Source of the DNA: Planctomycetia bacterium
Lineage (GTDB): Bacteria > Planctomycetota > Planctomycetia > Pirellulales > Thermoguttaceae
DNA length: 34,708 nt
Direction of reading: 5' to 3'
Assembly: GCA_030537455.1 (NCBI GenBank)
Contig: JAUNMR010000036.1
Coordinates: forward strand, 1 to 34,708
Below are positions 26,585 to 34,708 of this stretch, piece by piece. The first letter of the stretch is position 1. Every line of letters starts with the position of its first letter. The notes beneath the pieces were generated by a model. That model had not been told where the DNA came from and ran no database searches. It was given only the letters and a program-made list of their open reading frames with translations. A program made the position numbers and the translations under genes.

Positions 26585-27577
26585 ATGAACGAACAAATCG
26601 ATCTCCAAACTCAATTGAACCTCACGCGTGATAAGATCAGCGCGCTCGAATCCGAAATTGCAAAAGTACTCGTCGGTCAGCGTCAAGTCGTTCGCCAGGC
26701 GATTATCGCCATGCTCGCGCGTGGCTGCGTCCTATTCGAAGGCGTGCCCGGTCTGGGCAAAACCTTACTGGTGCGCTCTTTAGCGCAGGCGATCAGCGGA
26801 AAGTTCGCGCGTATTCAATTCACGCCCGACCTCATGCCGGCCGACGTAACAGGCACAAATATCCTCGTAGAAGACGATAACGGTCGCAGACGATTTGACT
26901 TCCAGCCCGGTCCGCTCTTCGCCAATATTGTCCTGGCGGACGAAATCAATCGCGCCACGCCAAAAACCCAGTCCGCGTTACTGGAGGCAATGCAGGAACA
27001 TTCAGTCACCACCGGCGGGGTAACGCGCGCGCTACCGGAAATGTTCTTCGTGCTCGCCACGCAGAACCCGCTCGATCAAGAGGGCGTCTATCCCTTGCCC
27101 GAAGCGCAGTTAGACCGCTTCTTCTGCAAGATTGTCGTGCCCTATCCGACGACCGAAGAACTCGTGCAAATTACACGCGACCACACCGCGCGCACGCAAA
27201 CGCAGCTGCAACCGGTTCTTACGCCCGAGGACGTGCTCAGCGCTAGCGCCCTGGCCGAAAAACTACCCATCGCCGAAGAACTGCTCAATTACCTCGTGAG
27301 AATCGTACGCGCCACACGACCGGAAGAGCAGAACGCCCCGGAATCGGTCAAGCGTTTCGTCAGGTACGGCTGCTCGCCGCGCGCGGCCATCTCACTGTCG
27401 CTGGGCGCTAAAATTTCCGCTATGCTCGACGGTCGATATAACGTCGCGAAAAAAGACCTGCTCGACGTTGCGCCGGCGATTCTACGACATCGCATTGTTC
27501 TAAACTTCGAAGGTCAGGCGGAAAACGTCAGCTCCGACGCCATTGTTCAAGACGTCTTGCAGTTCGTAAAGTTATAG
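26585..27577 (+). CDS. MoxR-family AAA+ ATPase
   Basis: This 330-residue cytoplasmic AAA+ ATPase has Walker A GVPGLGKT (53-60) and Walker B LADEINR (117-123), followed by TPKTQSALLEAMQE. ATQNPLDQEGVYPLPEAQLDRF is the MoxR sensor-1 region, and PRAAISLSLGAK is the sensor-2-like segment. MoxR proteins act with VWA proteins as chaperones or metal-cofactor insertion factors. The DUF58 gene begins 6 bases after its stop, which shows tight coupling. The ribosome binding site is weak (AGGA about 14 bases upstream). The N-terminal 25 residues are a predicted helix. Confidence 0.95.
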   Translation: MNEQIDLQTQLNLTRDKISALESEIAKVLVGQRQVVRQAIIAMLARGCVLFEGVPGLGKTLLVRSLAQAISGKFARIQFTPDLMPADVTGTNILVEDDNGRRRFDFQPGPLFANIVLADEINRATPKTQSALLEAMQEHSVTTGGVTRALPEMFFVLATQNPLDQEGVYPLPEAQLDRFFCKIVVPYPTTEELVQITRDHTARTQTQLQPVLTPEDVLSASALAEKLPIAEELLNYLVRIVRATRPEEQNAPESVKRFVRYGCSPRAAISLSLGAKISAMLDGRYNVAKKDLLDVAPAILRHRIVLNFEGQAENVSSDAIVQDVLQFVKL

Positions 27578-27583
27578 GCGATT

Positions 27584-28459
27584 ATGTTTGATTCCCAAAC
27601 GCTCAAAAAGCTCGAATACCTCTCGCTCGTTTCGCGTAAGGAGTTCGTCGGTCAGACCTCTGGCGCGCGTCGCAACGCCAAGCTCGGGGGAGGCGTGGAG
27701 TTCGCCGATTATCGCAATTACGTCTTCGGCGACGACCTGCGCAATCTCGACTGGAACGTCTATGCGCGCTTTGAATCGCTCTTTATCAAGCGGTTTCAGG
27801 AGGAAGGCGACCTGCCGGTCTACTGTCTGCTCGATACCTCACGAAGTATGGGCGCGTCCGCGGACGATCCTAAGTTCATTTACGCCAAACGCTTAGCCGG
27901 CGCCCTCGCCTATATTTCGCTCAATAAGTTCGACTCGGTCTGCGTTGTCGCCTGTTCCGACCACGCCGAGCAGAGCTTTCCACTGGCGCGCGGTAAGGAA
28001 CGCTTTCTGGAGCTTGCCAGCTTTCTGGAGAAGCTCCAGCCCAGCGGGAGCGCCACGAATCTGCGCGACGCGGTGCGCGACGTTATGCCGCGTCTGCGCA
28101 AGCCCGGTTTGGCAATCCTCATTAGCGACTGCTACGACCCCAATGGGATCGACGATTCGCTCGAGCAAATTCTCGCGAGAAGATTCGAGCCGATCGTACT
28201 GCAAATCTATACACAGGAAGAAGCGCAACCCCAGACGCTAGGAGACTTAGAGTTCGTCGACGTTGAGTCCGGACGTCGCCAGAAATTCGCGGTCGACGAC
28301 GCCGCGCTCGCAAAGTATCGCGCAAGGTTTCAAGCGTTCCTGGCTCAAACGCGCGCCTCGTGCGTTAAACGCAACGCGCGATATTACGCGACTTCAATCG
28401 ATACCCCCTTTGACGCCTTCCTCCTTAACGTTACGCGCGACGTCGCTTTTACGCGATAG
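27584..28459 (+). CDS. DUF58 VWA-like protein
   Basis: This 291-residue protein carries the DUF58 signature GGGVEFADYRNYVFGDDLRN, then LDWNVYARFESLFIKRF (about 35-71). A VWA-like fold begins at VYCLLDTSRSMG, with MIDAS residues D84, S86 and S88. ILISDCYDP fits a later VWA strand. No membrane segment is seen, so it should be cytoplasmic. It is normally the partner of MoxR. It lies 6 bases after the MoxR gene and 20 bases before the BatA-like gene, so it is surely co-transcribed with them. Confidence 0.94.
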   Translation: MFDSQTLKKLEYLSLVSRKEFVGQTSGARRNAKLGGGVEFADYRNYVFGDDLRNLDWNVYARFESLFIKRFQEEGDLPVYCLLDTSRSMGASADDPKFIYAKRLAGALAYISLNKFDSVCVVACSDHAEQSFPLARGKERFLELASFLEKLQPSGSATNLRDAVRDVMPRLRKPGLAILISDCYDPNGIDDSLEQILARRFEPIVLQIYTQEEAQPQTLGDLEFVDVESGRRQKFAVDDAALAKYRARFQAFLAQTRASCVKRNARYYATSIDTPFDAFLLNVTRDVAFTR

Positions 28460-28479
28460 CGCAAAAACATAGGTCTGCC

Positions 28480-30171
28480 ATGTCTTTTGTCAATCCGCTC
28501 GCGCTATGGCTGGCGATTATTCCCGCTCTGGTACTGCTCGCGTATTTTATTCGTGCAAATACCCGGGAGAAACACGTCGCCACTCTCTTTTTGTGGGAGG
28601 AAGCCTTTCGCAAAAGCGTTGCAAGAGCGCCGAGTTTTAAGTTAAGACGAATAATCTCCGCGCTTATCGCTACGCTCATTGCCACGCTCGTACTCTTAGC
28701 GCTGTGCGAACCGCGCGCAAAATTCCTACGCGCTAGTCGTCCCCTCGTTATTCTACTCGACAACTCCGCCAGTATGGCGGCGCGCGACAACGGCGTTGAT
28801 TCCCGTTTCGATGACGCCGTTAAACTTGCCAAACGCATTGTGTTACATAAAAGCGACGCCCAAGAGGTTCTGGTCATGACGACCGCGCCGCACGCTCAGG
28901 TCGTCTGCCCCTATGTCAGCGACGCGAAGGTCGCTTTGCGCGAATTGGAATCGATAGAACAGTCCGAGGCGCCCTGCGACGCGCTCGCGGCGCTGGAGCA
29001 GGCGCGTTTTCTGCAGAGCGCGCGCGAAGACGCCTCGATCCTCTTTCTATCCGACGGGGTATTTCGCGACGCTCAGCTGTTTGCGGAGCAGATCGAGGCG
29101 GACGAGACTTTTCACTGGACTGCGCTGGGTCAACCGCGCGGAAATATCGCCATTACTGCCTTTAGTTCAAGACGCAATCCTTCGGCGATCGATTCCTTTG
29201 AGTCCTTTATTGAACTGGCGAATTATACCGACCAGCCGGTCGACGTGGCGCTAGAGCTCGACTTAGACGACTCGCCCATTGATATGCCGACCTATCGTCT
29301 GGAACCGCACGAAGTGGTCGCAAAAGTCGTGAGCAATAGCGCCGCGGCAGGCGGGCAGTTACGCGCGATACTGACCCTCGCCGACCCTAACGCGTCAACC
29401 GCGTTAAACGCGCGAACCGACGACGACCAGGCTAGCTGTGTCCTCGAGGAATTCCCGCCGTTAAAGATCTTACTGCACGGTCGACACAGCCTCTTTGTTG
29501 AAACCGTCTTTCGCACGCAGCCCAACGTTGAGGTCGAAATCATCGAGGAAATGCCCGAAAGCGTGCCGGAAGGCGCGCTACTGGTTCTGTGCGAAGAAAC
29601 GCCGCAAACGCTCCCGAAGGGGCGCGTGGCGATCCTAGAGCCACGCAACTCCTGCGAACTCTTCGACTTAGACGAGCCGCTCGATCAGACAGTCGTGGAG
29701 GACTCGCTCGATCGTGAACTCACGCGTTATGTTAATTTTAGAAACGCATCGATTACCCGCGCTCGCCCGCTGGCGCTCAATGCAGATTACGACGCTATGA
29801 TCTACGCCGAAGCTCCAGAAACGCCTCTGGTTATTAAGCTTACGCCTAAGTCGAGCGACAGTAACGACGTCTATTACGTCTTTAATTTCTCGTGCGAAAG
29901 CGCGGCTCTGGCGTTGCAATCGCTCTTTCCGATCCTCTTTGCGAACCTTGTCGCCGACGCTCGCGGGGTATCAGACTACGACTATGCCAATGTTGCTGAG
30001 TTTGTGCGTGAGGAATCTGACCTTTCCCACGGGCTATTTGACCATATAACCGCTTCCCAGGAGGTTGCGCTCGCTCATGCACAAACGCCGTTGTGGTTCA
30101 TTTTAGCGATTGCCGCGACACTACTGGCATGCGTGGAGTTCTATCTGTACGCGCGCCGTAAACTCGAATAA
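28480..30171 (+). CDS. BatA-like membrane protein with VWA domain
   Basis: This 563-residue protein has the N-terminal BatA double-helix: MSFVNPLALWLAIIPALVLL (1-20) and a second membrane segment at about 57-77. The VWA domain follows, with MIDAS D94-x-S96-x-S98 in ILLDNSASMAAR. ASILFLSDGVF is a later VWA strand. The remaining half is beta-rich and predicted to face the periplasm. A C-terminal helix (about 540-558) anchors it again, ending in YARRKLE. The ATG has an AGG about six bases upstream. It belongs to the MoxR-DUF58 operon and is probably the membrane partner of the ATPase. Confidence 0.9.
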   Translation: MSFVNPLALWLAIIPALVLLAYFIRANTREKHVATLFLWEEAFRKSVARAPSFKLRRIISALIATLIATLVLLALCEPRAKFLRASRPLVILLDNSASMAARDNGVDSRFDDAVKLAKRIVLHKSDAQEVLVMTTAPHAQVVCPYVSDAKVALRELESIEQSEAPCDALAALEQARFLQSAREDASILFLSDGVFRDAQLFAEQIEADETFHWTALGQPRGNIAITAFSSRRNPSAIDSFESFIELANYTDQPVDVALELDLDDSPIDMPTYRLEPHEVVAKVVSNSAAAGGQLRAILTLADPNASTALNARTDDDQASCVLEEFPPLKILLHGRHSLFVETVFRTQPNVEVEIIEEMPESVPEGALLVLCEETPQTLPKGRVAILEPRNSCELFDLDEPLDQTVVEDSLDRELTRYVNFRNASITRARPLALNADYDAMIYAEAPETPLVIKLTPKSSDSNDVYYVFNFSCESAALALQSLFPILFANLVADARGVSDYDYANVAEFVREESDLSHGLFDHITASQEVALAHAQTPLWFILAIAATLLACVEFYLYARRKLE

Positions 30172-30215
30172 CGCGAACGTCCTAACGCGCCGTTTGAATT
30201 ATAGTTGGACTTAAT

Positions 30216-32744
30216 ATGTCGCTTTACTTTACACATCCGGTTTGGCTCTGGTTAGTCGCGCCTATGCTCATTGTACTAGCGCTGGCGTGGAGCAGAAACT
30301 TAACGCAAATGTCGCCCGCGAGAACCAGATGCGTCTTTGCGCTAAGATGTTGCGTACTACTCGCGCTACTGGGCGCGCTCGCAGGACTGGCGCTCGCCGT
30401 GAAGTCCGACCGACGTGAAACGCTCTTTCTCATCGACGCGAGCGATTCGATCGATCCGAGCGCGACACAACTACTCGAGGATTACCTCGCGCGTGCGCAC
30501 AAGGCCGACCCAACCGCTCTTATGAGAACGATTTACTTCGCACAAGCGCCCAGTCTCCTCGACGCCGACGCGCTCGACGACGCGCTCAAATCGCAGACCG
30601 ACCTGCAGACCGCGCTCACGCTTGCCTACGCTTCGCTCGATCCCACTCGACGCTCGCAAATCGTTCTGCTCTCCGACGGCGTGCAGACCCAAGGAGACTT
30701 CCGTCAAGCGCTGTATCCCGACGCGCCATGTGTTAGTACTGTGCCGCTACCGCGTAATGCGCGCGCAGAAGTACAACTTGTGAAACTAAACGCGCCCAAT
30801 TACGTACGTCAGGGCGAGCCGTACCAGGTCGAAGCGATTGTTTTAAGTTCCGTCGCTACCGACGGTTCCATCTCCCTCTTTCAGCAGGGGTTACTGGTCG
30901 AAAAACGCCAGGTTGAACTACAGCAAGGGGAGAATCGTTTCCTATTTCAAGCGCGCGCGGAAGAGAACCAGCGCAATCTTGAACTGCTCGCAACCCTTGA
31001 CGCCGACGACGATTACAGTCTCGACAACAACGCCAAGTCCGCCTATGTTATCGCGCGCGGCAAACCGCAAATCCTGGCGCTTTCTAAGGTTCCGGAACGT
31101 CTGCGCAACTTGACAGCGGCCTTACGCGCGCAGGACGTTACGCTCCAAACACGACCGGCAAGCGCGGCGCCTAGTTCTTCAATGGAGCTTCAACAGTTCG
31201 ACGCGGTCATACTTGCGGACGTCGCCTCAACCGATCTAACCGAAGAACAGACGGCGGCGCTGAGACTCTACGTGAAAGAGTTCGGCGGCGGACTATTAGT
31301 CACCGGGGGCGAGAACGCCTTCGGCGGCGTCGGTTACGCGCGAACGCCGCTCGACGACGTACTGCCGGTGAAAGCGAATTTCGAAAAGGACAAAGAGAAG
31401 CCAAGTCTTGCCATTGCGCTGGTTCTCGACCGTTCCGGTTCTATGGACGGCGATAAACTCGAACTCACCAAAGACGCCGCAAAGGGCGTGGTCGAACTCC
31501 TTGCGCCGCAAGATTATATCGACGTTATCGCCTTCGACGACGCGCCGCGTGAGATCGTTCCGATTCAAAACGCAACCTCCGCCACGGCCGTGTCGCAAAT
31601 GATCGGCGCACTGGTCGCGGACGGTTCGACGAATATTTACCCCGCGCTGAGCAAAGCGACCGACGACCTCATGCGCGTGAACGCTAAGTTCAAGCATATC
31701 ATTCTCTTAACCGACGGTCAAAGCGTACCGGGCGATTACGACTCGGTCGTGCGTCGCGCCGCCGGCGATAATATCACCATTAGCAGCGTCGGTATTGGCT
31801 CGGACTGCGACCGGTTTCTACTGGAGAAACTCGCCTCCGATGGTAAGGGGCGATATTACCAGTGTGACGACCCGCGTTATGTGCCGCAAATCTTTGCAAG
31901 AGAAACAAAACTCGCCGATAAGTCGAATCTCGAGGAGACGCCCTTCCTCGTTATGGAGGACGCCAGCGCCTATAAAATTCTCGGTAATATCGACTTAGAA
32001 CTCGCTCCCCCGCTACTGGGACACGTCGTTGTGGAGACGAAACCTACGGCGGAACGCGTTTTATCGACCGAAACGGATCAGCCGCTCATGGTTCTGTGGC
32101 GTTTCGGGCTAGGTTACGCCGCGGTCTTTACCTCTGACGTCGACGGACGATGGTCGAAAGAATGGCTCGACTGGCAAGATTTCGCGCCATTCTGGGCTCA
32201 AACCTTGCGCTTTTTGCAAAAGCAGTCAGACGACGCAAACTCGCAGTGCGACGTGCGACGCGAAAATCACGACGCCGTGGTAACAATCGACGCGCACGAC
32301 CCTTACGGCGACGCGCTCAACGGCGCGCAATTACAGGCGTCCTTCGTTGATAAGCGCGAATATGCCCAACGTGTCGACGCGCGTCAACTTGCCCCCGGCG
32401 TGTATCGTGCGCGCGCGCAAATCAACCTCGAGGAGCCCTACGCGCTTCAGGTCGCTAATTGTAGCGCCGACGGCTCCGACCCCGAAGCGCTAGCGCTGGA
32501 ACGGATTTTCTCACTCCAGCGCGCGAGCGAGTCGGACGTACGACCGGTCGACGAGGACGCGCTCAAAGCCATTGCCCAGACCACTGGCGGACGGTTCAAT
32601 CCCCAGCCGGAGGAACTACCGCAAATTGCCCAAGGAACGCTAACCGCTCCAACGCGCTCGATTTCACTGAGACTAGCGCTCCTCTTAATTGCGCTCATTG
32701 CCTATGCGCTCGACGTCTATGCAAGACGCGGGCTGAGACTATAA
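30216..32744 (+). CDS. Large membrane protein with two VWA MIDAS motifs and a glutamine amidotransferase-like segment
   Basis: This 842-residue protein has two N-terminal membrane helices (about 9-25 and 39-62). The first MIDAS-like motif is D74-x-S76-x-S78 (FLIDASDSID), with LLSDGVQTQGD as a later strand. A region at about 325-375 (FDAVILADV, then KEFGGGLLVTGGENAFGG) resembles the glutamine amidotransferase-like domain of such proteins, without a visible catalytic Cys. The second, canonical VWA starts at D405-x-S407-x-S409 (LDRSGSMDGDKLE), with HIILLTDGQSVPGDYD. A C-terminal membrane helix (about 818-835) ends in RRGLRL. It is a typical late gene of a MoxR/DUF58/BatA operon in planctomycetes. 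Its partner or substrate is unknown. Confidence 0.9.
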   Translation: MSLYFTHPVWLWLVAPMLIVLALAWSRNLTQMSPARTRCVFALRCCVLLALLGALAGLALAVKSDRRETLFLIDASDSIDPSATQLLEDYLARAHKADPTALMRTIYFAQAPSLLDADALDDALKSQTDLQTALTLAYASLDPTRRSQIVLLSDGVQTQGDFRQALYPDAPCVSTVPLPRNARAEVQLVKLNAPNYVRQGEPYQVEAIVLSSVATDGSISLFQQGLLVEKRQVELQQGENRFLFQARAEENQRNLELLATLDADDDYSLDNNAKSAYVIARGKPQILALSKVPERLRNLTAALRAQDVTLQTRPASAAPSSSMELQQFDAVILADVASTDLTEEQTAALRLYVKEFGGGLLVTGGENAFGGVGYARTPLDDVLPVKANFEKDKEKPSLAIALVLDRSGSMDGDKLELTKDAAKGVVELLAPQDYIDVIAFDDAPREIVPIQNATSATAVSQMIGALVADGSTNIYPALSKATDDLMRVNAKFKHIILLTDGQSVPGDYDSVVRRAAGDNITISSVGIGSDCDRFLLEKLASDGKGRYYQCDDPRYVPQIFARETKLADKSNLEETPFLVMEDASAYKILGNIDLELAPPLLGHVVVETKPTAERVLSTETDQPLMVLWRFGLGYAAVFTSDVDGRWSKEWLDWQDFAPFWAQTLRFLQKQSDDANSQCDVRRENHDAVVTIDAHDPYGDALNGAQLQASFVDKREYAQRVDARQLAPGVYRARAQINLEEPYALQVANCSADGSDPEALALERIFSLQRASESDVRPVDEDALKAIAQTTGGRFNPQPEELPQIAQGTLTAPTRSISLRLALLLIALIAYALDVYARRGLRL

Positions 32745-32819
32745 TAGAATAGGAACGACGCCGTGCGTCGCACGCTCAAAACCACGCGGATCGGCGCGCT
32801 GACGTCAGGAGAAAATAAA

Positions 32820-34439
32820 ATGACGAAAAATTCACAGGAATACCTCCGCAATGAGGCGTATTTCCGTCGGCTACTTGAGCGGTCGCGCGCGCGCATTTTA
32901 CTGCGCACGGTCCTCGACGCCGCCGCGAATAACTTCATGCTGACCTTTATTGTCGCGCTGGTCTTCACCGTCGTTATGAAGGCGTTCAATGCGCTTCCGA
33001 CCACGCCAGGACTATATCTTTGCGCGATCCTCGTCATTGCGCTACTGGCGACCGCCGTGTCGGTGCTTTTGGCGAAGTTCGACCCCTATGACGCCGAAAA
33101 GAGAATCGACGAAAACTTCTGTCTGGACGAACGTTGCGTGACCGCCTCGGAACTACTCACGGCAACGAAAAACCGCGAGCCGAGTGAATTTGAACTCCTG
33201 CAAATGAACGATTCCTTCCAGCGCGTCGCTAAGATTGCGCCGCAAGACGTCGTGCCGATTCGCCCGCAACGCTATCGTGCTAAGTGCCTTGTCGTTGCCA
33301 TTTGTGCCGCGCTCACTTCCCTCGTCGCCTTTGCCTCCCTCAATGGCGACGCCATGGCGTTTACTCCTAATGAAACAGTCGTTGACGTCGTCCAGGAGCT
33401 ACGCGAGCAGATTATTCCCGCAATCGAGGAACTCGCGCAGCAGAATCCTGAGAACGTCGAACTGCAGAATCTACGCGAAGCGCTCGCCCAGGGCGCGGAG
33501 CTCATTGAGCAGAATTCCGACGATCCCAAGCAGGGGCTCGCGGTCGTTGCTCAGCTGGAACAGAAGATGCAGGCGACAATTGACTCCCTAGGGATCGAAG
33601 CGACAGACGCAGGTCTGAAGGCGCTCGGTGACGCGCTCTATGCTTCGGAAATGACGCGCGCAATTGCCAACGCCTTTGCCGAGGGGGATTACGACAAAGC
33701 CGCGGACGAACTGGAGAAGCTCGATTTCGAAAAAATGACTGCGCGCGACCGTCAGGCCCTTGCGGAAAAACTCCGTTCCGCCGCTGAGATCATGCGCAGT
33801 CGCAAAGACGAACAGACCGCCAAACTCACCGAGCAACTCGCCGACGAACTACAGAGCGGCAAGTGCGCTTCCTGTAAGAACACCGCCTGTAAACTTGCCA
33901 ATAAGGCGCGTACTCAAAAGGCCAATAAGCAGACCGCCAAACAGCTCGACTGCCAGATGGCGCGTCTGGGCTTGTGCAAGTCCAACTGCGCCGGCGCTTG
34001 CGCCAACTGCCAGATGGGCTGTGCCTCCGCGCAAAACAACAGCGACGCCAACGCCGACAAGCAAAAGGGCGGCGCCAAGGACGCGGGTCAGCAGGCGCAA
34101 ACCAAGAGCGCCGACGGCTCCAATGGCAAGCCGTTGCAGTCCTCTAATCTAGCGGTCGACGCGCTCGCGGGCAAAGACGCCAACCTCGAAACGCAGCGTC
34201 AGCTTACTAAAATCGAAGGTCAAGAGAACGAAGAAGGCGAAACCTCCGTCGAACGCGCTCAAACGGACTCCGCCGACGCACAAGCCGCCGCGCTCGAGTA
34301 CGACCTCGACGAACGCGAGTACGCGCGACAACTAGAAAAAGCCCTCGATGACGATAATATTCCGATTGAGAGAAGGCAAGTCGCCAGGGATTACTTTGAG
34401 TCGCTGAGAATTTTACAACAGCGTCAACAGCAGCAGTAG
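32820..34439 (+). CDS. DUF4175-like membrane protein with a nine-Cys central segment
   Basis: This 539-residue protein starts at the ATG at 32820, which has AGGAG eight bases upstream; an upstream GTG at 32763 lacks one. It has membrane helices at about 38-56, 62-86 and 155-175, then a long helical part rich in Gln, Glu and Ala (about 185-345). Residues 349-401 hold nine Cys (349, 352, 357, 378, 386, 390, 394, 397, 401), with spacings CxxC, CxxxxC, CxxxC, CxxxC, CxxC and CxxxC, among Lys and Asn. The C-terminal RRQVARDYFESLRIL resembles the end of DUF4175-type proteins found with MoxR/VWA genes. The Cys segment may bind metal or iron-sulfur, or form disulfides. This is the last gene of the operon. 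Confidence 0.75.
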   Translation: MTKNSQEYLRNEAYFRRLLERSRARILLRTVLDAAANNFMLTFIVALVFTVVMKAFNALPTTPGLYLCAILVIALLATAVSVLLAKFDPYDAEKRIDENFCLDERCVTASELLTATKNREPSEFELLQMNDSFQRVAKIAPQDVVPIRPQRYRAKCLVVAICAALTSLVAFASLNGDAMAFTPNETVVDVVQELREQIIPAIEELAQQNPENVELQNLREALAQGAELIEQNSDDPKQGLAVVAQLEQKMQATIDSLGIEATDAGLKALGDALYASEMTRAIANAFAEGDYDKAADELEKLDFEKMTARDRQALAEKLRSAAEIMRSRKDEQTAKLTEQLADELQSGKCASCKNTACKLANKARTQKANKQTAKQLDCQMARLGLCKSNCAGACANCQMGCASAQNNSDANADKQKGGAKDAGQQAQTKSADGSNGKPLQSSNLAVDALAGKDANLETQRQLTKIEGQENEEGETSVERAQTDSADAQAAALEYDLDEREYARQLEKALDDDNIPIERRQVARDYFESLRILQQRQQQQ

Positions 34440-34452
34440 ACCCTGAACCCCA

Positions 34453-34529
34453 GCGCTCGCTAGCCGCGCGGTTGCTCGTTGTACCCGCTCCCATTGCTAG
34501 CTAGCGCCCTTGCTTGGTCTGGGCGTTTT
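34453..34529 (+). repeat. Hairpins after the operon
   Basis: An 11-base inverted repeat with one mismatch (GCGCTCGCTAG at 34453-34463, CTAGCTAGCGC at 34497-34507) is followed by CGCCC / GGGCG (34505-34509, 34521-34525) and TTTT at 34526-34529. This is a weak terminator-like stem. The two structures share bases and are alternatives. Confidence 0.4.
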
Positions 34530-34585
34530 CGATGATTTTTTCGTCTCTTAATTGACGTCCTCGGCGTTATCGTTATCCTAATATC

Positions 34586-34622
34586 ATCGGCGTCGCTACG
34601 TTTGGAGCCTCGCCGATTTTTT
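34586..34622 (+). terminator. Intrinsic terminator of the MoxR/VWA operon
   Basis: ATCGGCG (34586-34592) pairs with CGCCGAT (34611-34617) and runs straight into six T residues (34617-34622). It is about 150 bases after the last stop codon of the plus-strand genes and fits a rho-independent terminator, although the loop is long (18 bases). No coding gene is recognised from 34440 to the right edge. Confidence 0.65.
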
Positions 34623-34708
34623 ATGCCCCCGTTACTTGTTTGATACTCAACCGCCAATAGAACCGTGCTAGTATAATGTCCCAACGTTCCAGCCGACTCA
34701 GTGACCAC

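Noticed and set aside
34460..34708. Minus-strand frame running off the right edge
   Set aside because: It covers the terminator and hairpins downstream of the operon, has no domain and an atypical composition. It is likely noncoding.

Overview
The window most likely comes from a member of the Planctomycetota. Two proteins have a type IV pilin-like N-terminus and a C-terminal H-x9-DG motif (DUF1559 type), which is typical of that phylum. Three tandem DUF1570-type proteins, a small planctomycete-style lipoprotein and a MoxR/DUF58/VWA cluster fit the same assignment. No rRNA, tRNA, CRISPR array, insertion sequence or phage gene was seen. Most starts carry a recognisable Shine-Dalgarno sequence.

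Layout: everything from the left edge to about 16.0 kb is on the minus strand, and everything from 16.5 kb to 34.4 kb is on the plus strand. The two halves diverge from one structured intergenic region (about 15998-16535). It holds a good sigma-70-like promoter, a perfect 16-bp palindrome, several hairpins and an intrinsic terminator-like stem-loop, all ahead of the first plus-strand gene.

Minus-strand half, in transcription order: a degenerate sigma-54-activator-like regulator; a secreted GH43 glycosidase; an ArsC/Spx-family protein; three tandem DUF1570-type putative metalloproteases; a coenzyme F420 hydrogenase beta-like iron-sulfur protein; a UDP-N-acetylhexosamine dehydrogenase; a 1000-residue secreted protein with an in-frame 39-bp tandem duplication; a GHMP kinase that closely resembles plant galacturonokinase; a sugar nucleotidyltransferase; and a UDP-glucuronate 4-epimerase. 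The last three could make a route from free galacturonate to UDP-galacturonate and UDP-glucuronate. With the GH43 enzyme this suggests pectin- or arabinan-derived sugars, surface polysaccharide synthesis, or both (inference).

Plus-strand half: two DUF1559 pilin-like proteins flank a small carboxypeptidase-regulatory-like lipoprotein. A hairpin follows, then a 2195-residue TPR protein, a 73-residue membrane-anchored acidic Cys-rich peptide, and a MoxR ATPase, DUF58, BatA-like VWA, double-VWA and DUF4175-like series ending in a convincing terminator near 34.6 kb. MoxR/VWA systems are thought to act as chaperones or cofactor/metal-insertion machines for envelope proteins. The unusual points here are the giant TPR protein upstream and two separate Cys-rich modules (the small peptide and a nine-Cys segment in the last protein), which could point to metal handling or a disulfide-linked complex. 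No function is proven by sequence alone.
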